Assembly: GCF_028858725.1 (NCBI RefSeq)
Contig: NC_084762.1
Span: 3,853,374-3,917,373, forward strand
Length of the DNA stretch: 64,000 nt
Direction: 5' to 3'
Origin: Colius striatus
Lineage: Eukaryota; Chordata; Aves; Coliiformes; Coliidae
This document shows positions 36,850 through 49,379 of this stretch, in pieces (position 1 is the first letter of the stretch; each line of letters begins with the position of its first letter). The position numbers and the translations under genes were made by a program. The notes beneath the pieces are model-generated. The model saw only the letters and a list, made by a program, of their open reading frames with translations. It had not been told where the DNA came from and did not search any database.

Positions 36850-37080
36850 GCTGTCCCCCTGGAATTTGGCATATGTAGGTTTATATGCCCTAATCAATCA
36901 GGCTGATTTCAGTTAATCCTAATCGTCCTATTAGGGTTCCCAGATAGCAACAACAGCAGCTAGAAATCCCCAAGCAGCCTAATTGACTTCATCTAATTAC
37001 ATTCCTTCTTGAGATTTCCATTAAACTACCCCCTGAATTCATTACGGTGGTTGGCTGTAGGTTTCTAGGGCTTCTTAAAA
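36850..37080. promoter_or_regulatory. Homeodomain-site-rich enhancer-like stretch
   Basis: Closely packed homeodomain cores are present: TAATCAATCA at about 36891-36900 (PBX/HOX-like), TTAATCCTAATC at about 36914-36925 (TAATCC is an OTX/PITX-type site), TAATTGAC at about 36980 and TCTAATTACATTCC at about 36993-37006. The sequence is neither low-complexity nor repeat-derived. It is the densest such cluster in the window. Enhancer function is inference. Confidence 0.3.
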
Positions 37081-37260
37081 CACACGTGCAGCTATTTGGG
37101 CAGGTCAGTAGTTACTAGATACGTAAGATCTTGCCACCTCCACATAGCTGTCTGTCAGCCATCCTGCATATGTCCCACATGCCGTCTAATCACTGTGGGG
37201 ACTACTAGTTTTGACTCCTGGCACTTAGGCTCATTTCTGCCTGTGGTTCTTTCCTTGTAG

Positions 37261-37344
37261 CACTGAATGAACTGCACGAGTCAGAGACTGCCAGCTCCTA
37301 TTAACCTCTGGCATAAAGGATTTACAGATATGTCTCATTATAAG
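37261..37344 (+). other. Exon-like interval, noncoding (84 bp)
   Basis: The acceptor is strong (GTGGTTCTTTCCTTGTAG ending at 37260) and the donor near-consensus (TAAG|GTAAGG, GT at 37345-37346). Every frame contains a stop, so it would be noncoding. It lies 6.2 kb downstream of the CpG island on the plus strand. Confidence 0.28.
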
Positions 37345-39662
37345 GTAAGGAGCTGACATGCATCTCAAAAGCAGTTAGCTTGGAACAGAATGCTCTTTTG
37401 TCAGTACTCACTTTCCTCTCTGCTCTTTCCATGGTAGCAAATTGTAAACTGCTCGGTGGCCATGGCATCTGTCATAGCTTTCTTGGGCTAATTTGATCAC
37501 TTCTTCCATTAAAGTAATGCTTTGGCTTCCTCATTGTTGCTGAGCTCTCAGTTCCTGCCTTTTGCAGAGTACAGCAATGCACCCCTGAAAAAAATAAAAA
37601 GGAAAGGCTGTCTTCCACCTTGGGGAATTAAAAAGAAGAAACTTCTGGGGCAAGGAGAAAATTGTTGAGCCCAGTCTGGTAGAGGCAACTGAGAGCAGCT
37701 TCCCTGAAACCCGGGGAGGCAGGAAGCAAAGGATCCTTTTCATAGGTGATTTTACATACAGCATCAATGCTTTGACTGGAGCTCACTTCAAAATGGAAAC
37801 AAAATGCAAGCTAGACCCTGGCAGGCAGTCACTTTGGCAACTGTCAGGTTGGAAAGGACGCTACATGTAAGACAAGCCATCGCCTTCAGTCTGTCTGGAA
37901 AGTGATGCCACTGCTCCCTTTCACGGCCAGTCCCTCTGCGTGGGAATGACAGCGATAGCACGCACACGGAAACTGCCACATTGGTGTCAGTGACACAGCA
38001 GAGTGGTCAGCTCCTTTGGAAGGAACACAATCCCTTTGCTAACATCAAACCCTTGGCCACGCACAGAGGGAGCAGGTCGGAAAGGAACGTACCCTTGCCA
38101 AATGTTTACTCGCGCATCCCTGCCTTGTGGAGGGCGTGTTCCCTCTGCCAGGCAGAGCCAAGGACAGTTGAGAAGCTCTGTGCGGGTAACACCTGCCTGT
38201 TGCAGGGAAAGAGAGATGTAATTAAGCCATAAACAATATATATGGTCATTTCCACTGAATGTGAGACTTTGTAAATCACAGTCACAAAGCGATGCTGGGG
38301 GCAGGGGAGGAAGATGATATTTTACCAAAATAGTGATGTTTACAGTAGATTAATGGCTGCCTCCCTGCAGAGATGAGCGGTGAACAGAATATCTACCCAA
38401 GGTCAGGCTGTGGCTGAGCTGCAGACACAATAAGTCACTAGAAAGTTTTGTGCAGAAGGATTTGGCCTAAACAGATATTTCTAAGAGCTGGCTGAGGTTA
38501 CTAATTACTCCTCTGAATAACTTTGAACTGACGTTTTTTTCCGAATCATTTTCATTCCAGGGGGATTAGTAAATCTTTTTAGTAAAAGGAACACACACAC
38601 CAGAACTTATAAAATGCATTTACAAAAACTTTCTATCATAACTGAAAGCCAGTTTTGGGCTACTTTTGTCCCTTTCCTTGTTCTGTTTTGGCACCGACAC
38701 GCAAAAGGAAGTTCAGGGTGGGAAAGAGGAAAAAGAAGGGAGAAAAAGCAAAAAGGCAAAGAGAATGCGAACCAGAACTGAAGAAATCTAAAGTGCCTTC
38801 TCAGAACTGGAGACACTATTGACTTTGTAAGAGATGCAAACACTCACTACTTAGTAGGCACTGGGAGAAGTGAAGACCTGGCTGAGGCTCTCTCTATTGT
38901 TCAGCAAATCCAGGCAGTGTTTCTCACAGTCTGGTATGGTTTGATGCAACACAACCTTACATAAACAGCTCAACTCCTTACATGCAGTATTATGCTCTCC
39001 AGATTATTTACATGACACAAATAAAGGAGTATCTCTGTAAATTTGGGAGTCAGTTTGGGACTCTTTAGGGAAGCACACCTTTGCTGTGTGGCTTCTACAT
39101 TTTGAACATTGTGACTTCAGCCCGAGCTGACACGTTTCTCCCACTGATACACATCATCCCACATCCTAAACTTCTTCCTTTTCATCAAGTGATATGGTCT
39201 AACCCATCCTTTCGTCTCTCCTGCTAAAATACCTTGTATGCTAAAATACAAACCATACAAGGGGGTGGAAAACATGCAAATGAAACAAGCTCTTGTAATC
39301 ATGAGGAGCAGAAATGGACTATGTTCAGCTGACACTTGCTTTGAAGCAGTTACACACCAGTTTGTTCATCTGGTCACAATTTCTACCTCTCTTTGTGAGC
39401 TTGGCTAGGCATGGGCATAGGCAGAGTGTGCTTCTGCAGCCAGGCTGGCTTACATAGTGGTGGCTAAAGAAACAGCAGGAACTATAAACAGAGAAAAGTT
39501 TCTACTTGCCTTTTCTTAGGAAGAGCTCTCTGAAAATGTTACACCCTGAATCTGCTCAGTAGGGCTGAAAGTTTGTCACTGTTGGGTCGGGTTTTAAAAA
39601 AGAATGTGTTATTTGTAGCCTGCCCTGTGGTCAGCTTTGGGGATTTGAAACCACGTTAGCCA
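37345..39662. other. Unique noncoding sequence, nothing recognised
   Basis: No repeat, RNA gene or splice-bounded exon is recognised. Confidence 0.5.
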
Positions 39663-40008
39663 CATCGACCTCATCACCACACATAAATGCCTAAAGGGTG
39701 GGTGCCAGGAGGATGGGGAGACACGTTTTTGTGTAGTGTCCAGTGACAGGACAAGGCGTAATGGACATGAGGTGGAACACAAAAAGTTCCACTTAAAAAC
39801 AAGGAAAAACTTCTTTCCTGTGAGGTTGATGGAGCACTGGCATGGGCTGCCTAGGCAGGGAGTGGAGGCTCCTTCCCAGGAGGTTTCCAAACCCGCCTGG
39901 ACATGTTCCTGTGCCCCCTGATCAAGGGGAACCTGCTCTAGCAGGGGGTTGAGCTGAATGACCTCTAGAGGTCCTTTCCAGCCCTCACTGTTGTAGGATT
40001 TTATGATT
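39663..40008 (+). mobile_element. CR1 LINE fragment, 3' end
   Basis: CR1 blocks in order: ACATAAATGCCTAAAGGGTG, CAGTGACAGGACAAGGCGTA, AAAGTTCCACTTAAAAACAA, GGAGGTTTCCAAACCCGCC, AAGGGGAACCTGCTCTAGCA, GACCTCTAGAGGTCCTTTCC, ending GGATTTTATGATTAG near 40008. It belongs to the same subtype as the copy at 16841 (AGGTTTCCAAACC signature). The small open frames on both strands are relics. Confidence 0.93.
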
Positions 40009-40609
40009 AGGCAGAAGTACTTAGATGCTTCTAGAAGCCTCCAGATTACATGTCATCCCTACTCCCTCCTGCTGGCACTGGGACAGGTTTTCTACCTGTT
40101 TCTGGGTCAGCACTCACAGCTGTGCAATGCTCCCGAGCGCAGCATCGCTGCCGCCCGGTGTGTGGGGAACAGCTGGCTCCCCAGGAAGCCCAGGGAAGGC
40201 GAGGGGAGGACAGCATTAGTGAATGACAGACCACGGGGAGGTCCCCAAAGTGCACTCTTGTTCATCTAGTCAGCCATCAATGTCACCAGCTCAGCGTGTT
40301 GGCTGGCAGCTCCTTGGGGTTCACTGGAAACAGGAGGGCACATTGATGCTTTCTGTTGCACCAACTGGAACAAGCACTGGAAGGGGTGGTGTTCTGGGTT
40401 TCAGGGACACACTGCCCTCCTTCCCTTCCAAACACAGGGGCTGCATTTCTTGCTTGCAGTAATGCTGAGCATGTCACAAGCTGAGGAGGCTAGAAACAGG
40501 GAATGCCTCAGTTTGGGGAGAAGCCAGTGCTTTCTGGGAGAGGGGTGGGAAGCTGGGATGCCTTGTGCATCTGACAGCGGGTGCTCGGCGTGATTTTGAG
40601 ATTGAGGAG
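40009..40609. other. Unique noncoding sequence between two CR1 copies
   Basis: GC-balanced sequence with overlapping chance frames; nothing is recognised. Confidence 0.5.
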
Positions 40610-40695
40610 GGGGTACTGCTTCTGCAGGGGGTTGGACTAGATGATCTCTAAAGGTCCCTTCCAACCCCTACCATTCTATGATTCCATGATTCTAC
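40610..40695 (+). mobile_element. CR1 LINE 3'-end fragment
   Basis: GGGGGTTGGACTAGATGATC, then CTAAAGGTCCCTTCCAACCC, then three terminal tail units (CATTCTATG, ATTCCATG, ATTCTA). This is the best-preserved CR1 terminus here, with a near-perfect 3' tail, and so probably among the youngest insertions in the window. Confidence 0.92.
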
Positions 40696-41852
40696 TGCTG
40701 AAGGGACCAGGTCTGGGGGTGGACACCCTCTCAGTGCAGTCAGACCACGACGACTAAAAGCCCTCAGGGTGAAAATTGAACCTGGCATTTGTTTCCCTTC
40801 AGCGGGTCTGTCTGTGCAACAAAAGCCCCGTGTGGGGGGATAAAGGTAAACCCTACGGTATCACTTCCTTTGCCTGTCACGTATTTTCTTTAGTGAAACA
40901 AGCAGGATGAGAGAAAAAATCTCCTGTTCCTGCAACGTGAGCCGAGGCAAAGCTGATCTCACTGTGAGAAAGCATTAGCTTCTTAATTTGTGCTATTGAA
41001 ACTGTTCTGCGGACTTCCATTTGGTCGGGGAAGGAACTCCGAAGTAAAACAACTGCCATGCAGGGGAGGCTGCAGATGGCTCAGTAGTAACACACATACT
41101 GTACACCTGCACATGTTTGGCACAGAAGGGTTTGAGTGCAGATTTGTGAGCTCGCCAAGGGAAGACAGATTTATTTTTTTGAGGAGGCGGGGAGATCAGA
41201 TCACCTCCAGGTGCTACCCTGATAAACACTGAGAATAACTCACCAGTCCTCTGCAGTTCCTCCCTGAGCAACTCCATGCTTGAGACAGAAATTAGAGGGA
41301 CAGATATGTTATCTGGGAAGTTGTCCAGATTCTTTTCCAAGGAAGTTAGGTACTCAGCATAGGCCTGCTATAAGTAATGTTCTTGGAGGTTGGGGTGGTT
41401 TTTTCCCACCCCTTGGTTTCTCTGGGGGAGGGGAGTGTTGCTTGTTTATATCAGTCATAGGCAGCTAGGACATTAATCACAGCTTTCCACAATTCTTTCA
41501 TGACTACAGATTTTGGGAACCTGGATAAAATTTCTTGATGGTCAAATCTCTCCTTATTTTGCTTTTTAGGTCTACTCTGCAAATTGAAATTCAAAGAGAT
41601 TTTGCAACATGGCCAAACACTCAGCCCCCTCTCCACCATTGAGAAAACAAAGCAATCTCCTCCTACATTAGAGAGGAATCTCTGAGGGGATTTTCCACTT
41701 GCTCCAGAAGGCTCTGAGTTTAGCTACAGGGAATGGCAACTGGTGTCCTGTGGTTGCCACCCAGAGCCCAGCAGTCACCAGCAGAAAATGGGAGGTCAAC
41801 AGGAAGAGGGTTAAATGCTCATCTACATTTTCTCCTGCCACGTACCTCTCAG
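40696..41852. other. Unique noncoding sequence
   Basis: A minus-strand micro-interval (41244-41278, 35 bp) has a strong pyrimidine-rich acceptor and a CTG|GTGAGT donor but is too short to call. Nothing else is recognised. Confidence 0.4.
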
Positions 41853-41919
41853 CTGCCACACAGCCCACAGTCCTGCTCAGCTGTACCTTGGAAGTCAGCT
41901 TGTAGCCCAGCTTACGTAG
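41853..41919 (+). other. Exon-like interval (candidate exon, 67 bp)
   Basis: A pyrimidine-rich acceptor with CTCTCAG ending at 41852 and a donor GTAG|GTAAGAC with GT at 41920. A frame is open throughout. It is short and the translation is unrecognised. Confidence 0.18.
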
Positions 41920-42099
41920 GTAAGACACAGCACAACCCTGGGCTACCTCGCTTGGTGCAAGTACTGCTGCACTGTGATGTTTTAGCCCCTGGATGTGACC
42001 TTCCTTAAAACCTCCTGGGTTTTAAGGCAACACGACTGGGGGTAAAACAAAGCCCTTTCTTTACAAGATGATCACAGCAGTTCAATGCAAGTTCTTTTG

Positions 42100-42320
42100 T
42101 AAACCAGTGATTAAACGAACGTAAACCATGGTGTGGTCACTCTCAGTTCAATTTAACATTGGCTGGCATTGATAACAGCCTGCATTGATTCTTGTCTGTC
42201 TAATCTAAATTGATATAAGCCTGATTTCAAATGAACCAAGCCTGCCTGAAGAGCATTATGCACTTGTTTAAGTTCATGAATTTAAAAGCAAACCTTTGAC
42301 CAAAAGGCTGCAGGTTTCTC
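42100..42320. promoter_or_regulatory. Possible conserved noncoding element
   Basis: Non-repetitive sequence with homeodomain-like cores (GTGATTAAACG, TTCAATTTAAC, TCTAATCTAAATTGAT), a repeated GCATTGAT word (near 42168 and 42183) and AGCATTATGCAC. It resembles enhancer cores; conservation has not been tested. Confidence 0.2.
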
Positions 42321-42678
42321 ACAAAGACAAAACTCGCAGCTGAATACTGATTTTGACAGTTCTCTCATTAACCTTCACTGCAGACAGCTGAGGAAAGTTA
42401 TTTGGGTAGCAGAATGGTCAATACTTTGCCTAAGTAAATAGATAGCACAGACAGCCTAGAAAGAGATACTTATTTTGTGTGACAGCAACAAGAATGAGAA
42501 ATAATGGGCCAGAGAATTCTTCCAGATTACTTTCTTCATTCTAAGTAAGCTTCTCTATAGACAAAATAAACACCAAAGTAAGCCTAATGCTATATGAAAA
42601 GACAAAGGCATTACTTCTACTCACGTTTTCTGCACTGTTCCTAAACTCTTCATGGCACCCACTTCTGTCTCCTTTCAG

Positions 42679-42784
42679 AAACAGGACAGACTGTTGGTCT
42701 CAGCCAGCACCGTCACACACCCGGGACTGAGGGAACCATCCAGTGTTGAACCGTACACACAGGACTAGAGGAGAGAAGGAAAAG
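42679..42784 (+). other. Exon-like interval, probably noncoding (106 bp)
   Basis: The acceptor is CTTCTGTCTCCTTTCAG ending at 42678, and the donor AAAAG|GTAAGC with GT at 42785-42786, both near consensus. All frames contain a stop. With the intervals at 37261 and 41853 it could form a plus-strand noncoding transcript downstream of the CpG island; this is inference only. Confidence 0.28.
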
Positions 42785-45700
42785 GTAAGCAAAGAGGAAA
42801 CAGAAACAGAGGAGTGAGACTGCAGAGAAAGTGTTCTCAAGGGTTGATTGGTCACTGATGTGCTCACCTTGGGACAAAAGAAGTTGGGAAATAGCAAGGA
42901 GCACTGTGCAGAATTCACATGAGTGCCTGGCACAGACCCCTCTGGGCTGTCCTGTCTCCACGCTTTCCATGTTTTGGGACAGCCTAAAGCAAGTCCCTCC
43001 AGCCCAGAAGCATCAGCCTGGGTTCAGCACCATGCTATTCATCCAGCTGGTAGAGGAGACACTACTCCAAGCCTCTCTCACTGCACCTCGCTGTGGTGAC
43101 CGCACTCCTACAGGGACAGTATCCTCTAAGGGATGCAACATTTACAGTTTCAGGCACTGGTTTTCAGAAAAAGAAACCATTTCACCTGTTTAGTTTCCTT
43201 CTGCAAGGCAGAAACATTGCCACGTGCTCCTGCCCGTGCAGATGGGAGAGACAGTCATTTCAGAGTCACGTGTGTATGCTTTTTAAAGGAAAGTGACAAA
43301 GTTCACTTCCCTTTAGGCTGGCAGTGCTCAGCCTTCCATGCACATTTATCAAGCAGAGCCTGGCAAAATCCAACAACAAGCAGGAAAACAATCATAGGAA
43401 AAAAATATTAGTATTTTCATACCTTCAGATTCCACCGAGGAGAGAGGGAAAAAATGTACCAGTGCCTACAGCAGACCTTCCCATTCCTCACAGCAGTGTT
43501 CCAGGAGGCTGGTAGTTGCCTCAGTTTGAAGAAGGCTGTGTTAACCTGGCAGAGAAGATGGCTATCATTATCAGGTGCCAAAATAGAACCCACCTTGCTC
43601 AGTTAAAGCAGACAACTCTGCTCCAGCCTGGCAGAAATGATAAGATACACGGTGAAACTTCAGAGAGTAAGCTCCTCTTTTTCTCTCCTACTCCCCTTTT
43701 TTTTTGCTATGTTTTTCCTCTGGTGGGTTGAGGTACCCAGTTGGAGCTCCCAAAATAGAGGAAAACCATGCAGAGAGCCTATCCAAGTCTATCAGCAGCC
43801 CACCGTGTTTCACTCCATCAGAGAAGCTTTGCCTTTGGGCCGAGAGGTAAAAGTTTGGGGGGTTTTGCACTCCTTCCCTCCAGTTCTTGGCCTGGTTTGT
43901 AGTTTTGGAATAAACATGGAATAAAGAGCCTGTCCCTTTAATGCAGAGGCAGTGAGAAGGGCAAAACTGTTCCCAAGAAGTCAGTAAAAGTGGTAATGCC
44001 TATTAATGATTGCAGCAGAGTGTTTTTCAGTTGCCCTATTAAAGGAGCTCTTTGTCCTAATAAATACCAATGAAAAAGCTTGCTCTCAGAGCACCTTCCC
44101 TGTACTTTATTTATAATGAGTCTTCTAATGAGTACATAGTGTTTATGCTTCCTTGAGAGACTCATCACTCCCTCTCTCAGTCTGTTATTTAACGTACAGT
44201 ACTCCATGAAGGTGTCCCACTTCATCCCCAATGCCTCCCCACCTCCTCCCACACACAGACATCCACACAGCGCTTGTTTCAAGGACGAATGCAGCTCCCA
44301 AGGAAAAAAGGGGCACTGGAAGAGAAGCAGACATCCCAAATGTTACACACAACATGGCAGGGAGAGAAGGAGGCCACCTGAATCGTCAGCGTAGCAACCT
44401 GGGGCCACCAAGGACCACCCTAAAGCGGGTCCTGTGGGTATGTCTTCAGTTGGGCTGTGCTTGCAGGTGTTTGAATGGTATGAAAGAGCAAACCTGCTCC
44501 TCTTTGGTGGGTAGTTTTAAGGGAATTATCAAGACAAAGAGCTCACTTGTCAAGTAGGGTTTTTGCCCAAGCTCCTGGTGGCTGTAATTCGCGAGGGCAC
44601 ATTCTGCATATCTGCCTGTGCCTGGGTGTGACACGAGCTGAATTCATAACTCTGTGAGGCTTCACATGGTTCTCTGTTGCTGTTCAGAGTCATGCCTTGA
44701 GATTGTGGGATCCTACGTGACACATCCCTAATGTGATCTTGTGACAGAACACAAGTAATTTATGTTACCAGGGTGCCTGAGAAGAAGAAGAAGGGAAAAA
44801 AAGGAACCTATTATAGGGTTGTTCCATTGCCTTAGGCCAGAAGATAGACTCTGAAGACTCTCTTTTATTCACCCTGTTTTTCTTTCAAGCTTTGAAGCTA
44901 GGAGTAAAAGGGTTTCCTGTCTGTAAGCATATCAATTCCCAATCCCCTTTCTGAGCCTCTGCAATGCCTGTTTCCACAGGAGACCAAAATTAGGCACAAG
45001 AAGATTACATAAGGAGACTGGATATCAGTGTTTGAAATTAAGATGAGCCTTATATATGTACTGTCTGTCATCAACAGAGCCTCGTCAGCATAAAACCTCA
45101 GCAGCAGTCTTTGTGGTATCTAGCACTTTGGCATTTAGAAAGTCAAAACTGTGTTTGGGATTGAGGAATTTGTGGGAATAAAAGGGCATTCTGACCTGGA
45201 AGCAGAAAAGAGAGGTGCTCCTTAAAGATGGTTTCTCAGTGCTTCACACGCAGGGTTCACTTCTTCTCCTCTGGAGGATGCTCCTCTGCACAGCTGGGCC
45301 CCAGTGGCAGGGGAGGGGGGACTCCTGCTCCTCTCACATCTCATCTTGGGCTTGGAAATCTGCACTGACCAGGAGAAAGACAGCTCCTAGATCCACCTGG
45401 GCTGACCCATACAGCAAACACTTGTACTTTTGTTCTAGAAAAGCAGAAGCATTGAAAGCTCTCTGGGAATCAGTCAAGGAGTAGTTTGCACACAGGCTTG
45501 AACCCTCCAGAAAGTGCACAGCCGATTTCTCTACCAGCCAAAACTTGCATACTGCCTTCACATTCAGCTTCAGGCATGACACAACTCAATAATCCATCCT
45601 GGAGCTGACAAAAACCATCTGGTCCTTGTCTGGACCTTGTTTCCAAGCAAGCAGAAGAGAAAATAAAATACTTTGAGGAACAGACGTTACCTTGCTGAGA

Positions 45701-45816
45701 AAAGAAAAAATGATGTCTGTGAGGCATCTGCATTTCCCAGTGCCTGTTCACCCACTCTCTGCTTTTATCTGGATGAGAAATAGATTTCCAAAGAAACAGA
45801 ACACCAGAGAGCTCAC
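42785..45816. other. Unique noncoding sequence, nothing recognised
   Basis: Two AATAAA words near 43908 and 43920 are not preceded by a convincing terminal exon. No repeat is recognised. Confidence 0.45.
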
Positions 45817-45901
45817 CTGGAGAGAAGGGAAGATGTCAACTTTTCTTCACAGAATTGGCCAGTATCCCACCCAAAATGGAACCCTGAATTTTTGTGTAGG
45901 A
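45817..45901 (-). other. Exon-like interval on the minus strand (85 bp)
   Basis: The donor is a perfect CAG|GTGAGC (complement of GCTCACCTG at 45811-45819). The acceptor is moderate (GTCCTTCACCAG, complement of plus 45902-45913). One frame is open up to the donor and stops just past it. No family is recognised. Confidence 0.17.
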
Positions 45902-48399
45902 CTGGTGAAGGACACCCATGGGATTCAAGAACGAGGGAGCAACCACAACCATAAAGCTCAAAACACAGCCATCCTGAGAGCTCCAGTGGATTCATCAAGC
46001 TTAAACTGTGTGCCTCCTTTTCATAACTGGCCATTACTGCTGGCTCACAGATCATGAGGATGAAGTTAGAAATGAGATACACCTTCAGTCTTGATCTGGG
46101 ACCTTTCCCCTTTTCCTGAGAGCTGTGATGCTCAGGGAGGTTGGAATTGTACCCACTGCTATATGAAATAGTGGCTCCAGGACAGAGCTTCAAGTACTGG
46201 AGTCTCCTCCTGACATAAAACCAGGCGTGGGGAATGAGGCCCTGTGTCTGTTTTGCTTGCTATCACAGAGAGGCAGATACACAGTGAGCAAATTAAGTGC
46301 ACTTAAAGCAAGTGTGTTTCCTATTCACTTTAGAGTTGGTAGAAGGGTCTTAGTTTTGACATTGTTTAGCCACAGTTGTGCCCAACCTTCAGAGCCCACT
46401 GAGAACCTATAAACCCATTCCTACAGCAGAGGGAACTGAGATTTTGTTATTAATTTCCACAGAAGTAAAACTGTGCCCCAAACCAGCACTTGAGCATAAC
46501 ACATGCACACTAAGTGCATAAATGTTTTAATCAGAGATCACACAAATGAGTTATGAGAGTAAAATCCATCTCTTTTCCCCTCAAGAACAGAAGGGCACAT
46601 TGATGGCTCGTGTTTTTCTTTAGCCATTGTGGAAAGCATTTGATGGTAGGCGTGTGCACACACACATGTATGTTCCTGTGTGTAATGATACATTCTGAAT
46701 CACCCAAATCATATGGGCAAGTCTCCTGCCTCCCAGCTTTTCCCCACAGCGTGTTATCACACAGTTCCACGGACCCTGCCAAGTCCTACCATACTTGCAT
46801 ATTAGTTGTTCTTTCATTACAAATACACTGCTTACAGCTAACGTTTAGTTCAAGTAAGTGAAGACTGTAACCAGTACCTGGCTCGCAGAACAGCAAGGGA
46901 AATCTCTTTGCTGGGCTGCTGCAATCCGACAGCATTTACAGTCTCTGCCCAGGAAGGTCTGAATTATTAGTAAGGCTAAATGCCTGAAAGAAAGGAGCCT
47001 TGGATTATCTGCATTGAGCAGCTCATGTGTTCACTGCAGCAGAAGGGTGCTGCTTTCTTACAGCAGCTTCACCAAATGTCCAGTGAATCTTCTACACAGT
47101 AAATAAAGTTCTTGCTTGTAAAGATGATGATGGGAGGAGATTATTTTTTCTGGCAGTTGCACTTCAGCTGTTCTCATTTAACAAGAGAAAAAATAAAGCT
47201 GTCTTAGGGTCTGTACTGGCTTACCCAGGAGGAAAACATCCACTTTTGCATCAAAAGACACAGAGCCTCGTTCACCACACTTGGTTTTCTGTGAGAAGGA
47301 GACTCAAGTACTTCAAGTTCTGTCCTGGAGCCACTATTTCATACAGCAGTGGGTACAAAAGCATCCATTTTTGCACAAAGTAATCCATGGTGGTTCTTGG
47401 GGCCAAGACAAACCTTTGTCTATCTAACTGCTACCAGAGGTTGCTTTGTTCCCATCAATTTACATCCTTTTCATCACCTATGCAAGCACCCAGTAGTCTA
47501 GCTAATTTTTAAATGTATGGGTTTTGGCAGTGCCTTTCATCTTGTCTGGTTTCTGTATGACACAATACTTTCTCCAGTCCCTTGGGAAGGAGGAGAAGGC
47601 AGCGAGGAACAGATGGAAAGGACACAGCACCACCAATCTGATTTTCTCCAGCAACGTGAAGCACTCGAAGTAACTATTCCAGCTCTGTTTATTTGTGGCT
47701 GAGTGCTAAGGGAGGGTTCTGGGTTTTGCCTCCTGACTGAAAGGGTTGTATTTAAATAATGGATCCCTTAGTCCTGTCTGCTCTTCGACCTGATGCTGCA
47801 GCGCTGCTGCTGCTGCTTTATTGTAACGTTGATAACGCAGTTTTTAAAGGCAGAGCCTTTCACAGCAGGCAGCTGAATGGCTGGCCAGATGGCTGGGTTG
47901 TTGTTTGGGAGTCCCTGAGCTAGCAACTCCTTAGTCATCAAGGTTCTCCAATTATTGTCATCTCCCACTTACATGTGTCTCGGTTGATTCATATCAGTAT
48001 CACGAAGGGCATTTATTGGACTTAACCTTAACGATGGCAGAGTTGTATGGGGAGAGCAATCTGAGGTGGGCAGAAGTGGCCCCTACCGTTGGAACTAAGG
48101 TTTGCTGTTGCTTTTGTTGTTTTAAGTTCAGCAGATCACAGTAAAAGTTATCCAGCATCACTGGGGACCCAAATAAATCTATACTTCAGCAGCAAGGCAG
48201 TGGCACAGACTTCTAAAAGCAAGACTGTCAGGGAACCACTTCTTAATCTCATTTGAATTCAAATGCAGCTTTACACGTGTTGGATGCATATGGTTTTTCA
48301 CATTAAGATGTAAAGTTTATACAAATCCGAGGTGTGAATGGTTCCCCTGAGTGCTGATGACAAATATTCCCGGTATCAACACTTAGCTGCTAAGCTTAC
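45902..48399. other. Unique noncoding sequence with a CTG repeat
   Basis: A short CTG/GCT microsatellite lies at 47795-47817. No interspersed repeat or gene is recognised. Confidence 0.45.
47795..47817 (+). repeat. Short trinucleotide repeat (CTG)n, imperfect
   Basis: About six to seven CTG-type units with one interruption. Confidence 0.8.
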
Positions 48400-48505
48400 C
48401 TTAAAACTTGCTGAGGTGATAAGCTGCTGGTAATTTCTCTGCAGCATTAGACAGGAGCCGGCCAACTGAAGCGATTCCATTCTGTGCACTTCTCACAGAC
48501 ACAAG
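48400..48505 (-). other. Exon-like interval on the minus strand (106 bp)
   Basis: On the minus strand the acceptor is TCTCTGTGTTCCAG (complement of plus 48506-48519) and the donor TTAAG|GTAAGC. The one long frame ends in TAA inside the last bases before the donor, so it would be noncoding or carry a stop codon upstream of a further intron. Unrecognised. Confidence 0.22.
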
Positions 48506-49379
48506 CTGGAACACAGAGAGTGGATGAACTATCCTTCTCCTGCTGTTCCAGCTGGTTGGCAATTCATGATTAAAGGTCCACAACATGGAAAAAATCAGAG
48601 CCCAGAATCACTTAAAGGTGAAAACAAAAGGCTCAGAAGTCCTATCAGTAGACAGCAGTGGTCTTAATGCAAAGGAACCATACAAGTCAATTAATTGTTC
48701 TTGTCTGGGAGTATAGATAACTCAGTTTCTTTTTAAATTACCCCACATAGTCTGTCAGTAAGAGGAGTTCCAAAAAGATTTCTACAAAAGAAATGGTAAA
48801 AGAAGTGAGAGGCTGGGATGGGGGGAAGGGGGGCGGAAATATTAACTTATCTCTGCTTTTAAATGTCTCCCAGATATCTTGGTATTTCTCTGATGGGTGT
48901 AGCAGAGATAAGAGAATGCCCAGTTTCCACTGATAACTTTATCTGGCATAGTCACCACAGTGATCTCAGAGCAGACAAGGAGAATAAACAATTGAATTAA
49001 TAGAGTTCTTCCCTCTGCAACTTCTTTAACTCCTGATGATCCATAACACTTCAGCAGGAAGGACGGGGGCTTTTGGTTAATCGAAATCTAGGGCAGTTTT
49101 GTGATTGCAAACCTCAGGAAATTTAGCCAGAATCACAAGAACCCAAATTAATTCTCTGGATCCAATTTCATTACAGGAAAACAAGGAATTTTGCACAGTG
49201 GAACTTGAAGGAACGAGTCCCAGCAACTGTTTAATATCAAAATGTCAATGGAAGAGGTTTTAAAATACATCCTAAAAATTAACAGCAAATCCCTACGTTC
49301 ATGTGGTGGTACCCAAAAGCTCTGAGGAAACTCTGACATTGACAATTGATCTCCATCATCTCTGAGGCCCTGAAAGTGG
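48506..49379. other. Noncoding sequence, possibly the 5' part of the ancient CR1
   Basis: AT-rich, non-repetitive sequence. From about 49020 onward it faintly resembles the older part of the CR1 element that follows, but I cannot align it with confidence. Confidence 0.3.

Noticed and set aside
24290-41932. Identical GGTAAGACACAGC at the donors of the 24208 and 41853 intervals
   Set aside because: Only 13 bases match and the flanks differ, so it is most likely coincidence around a shared donor consensus.
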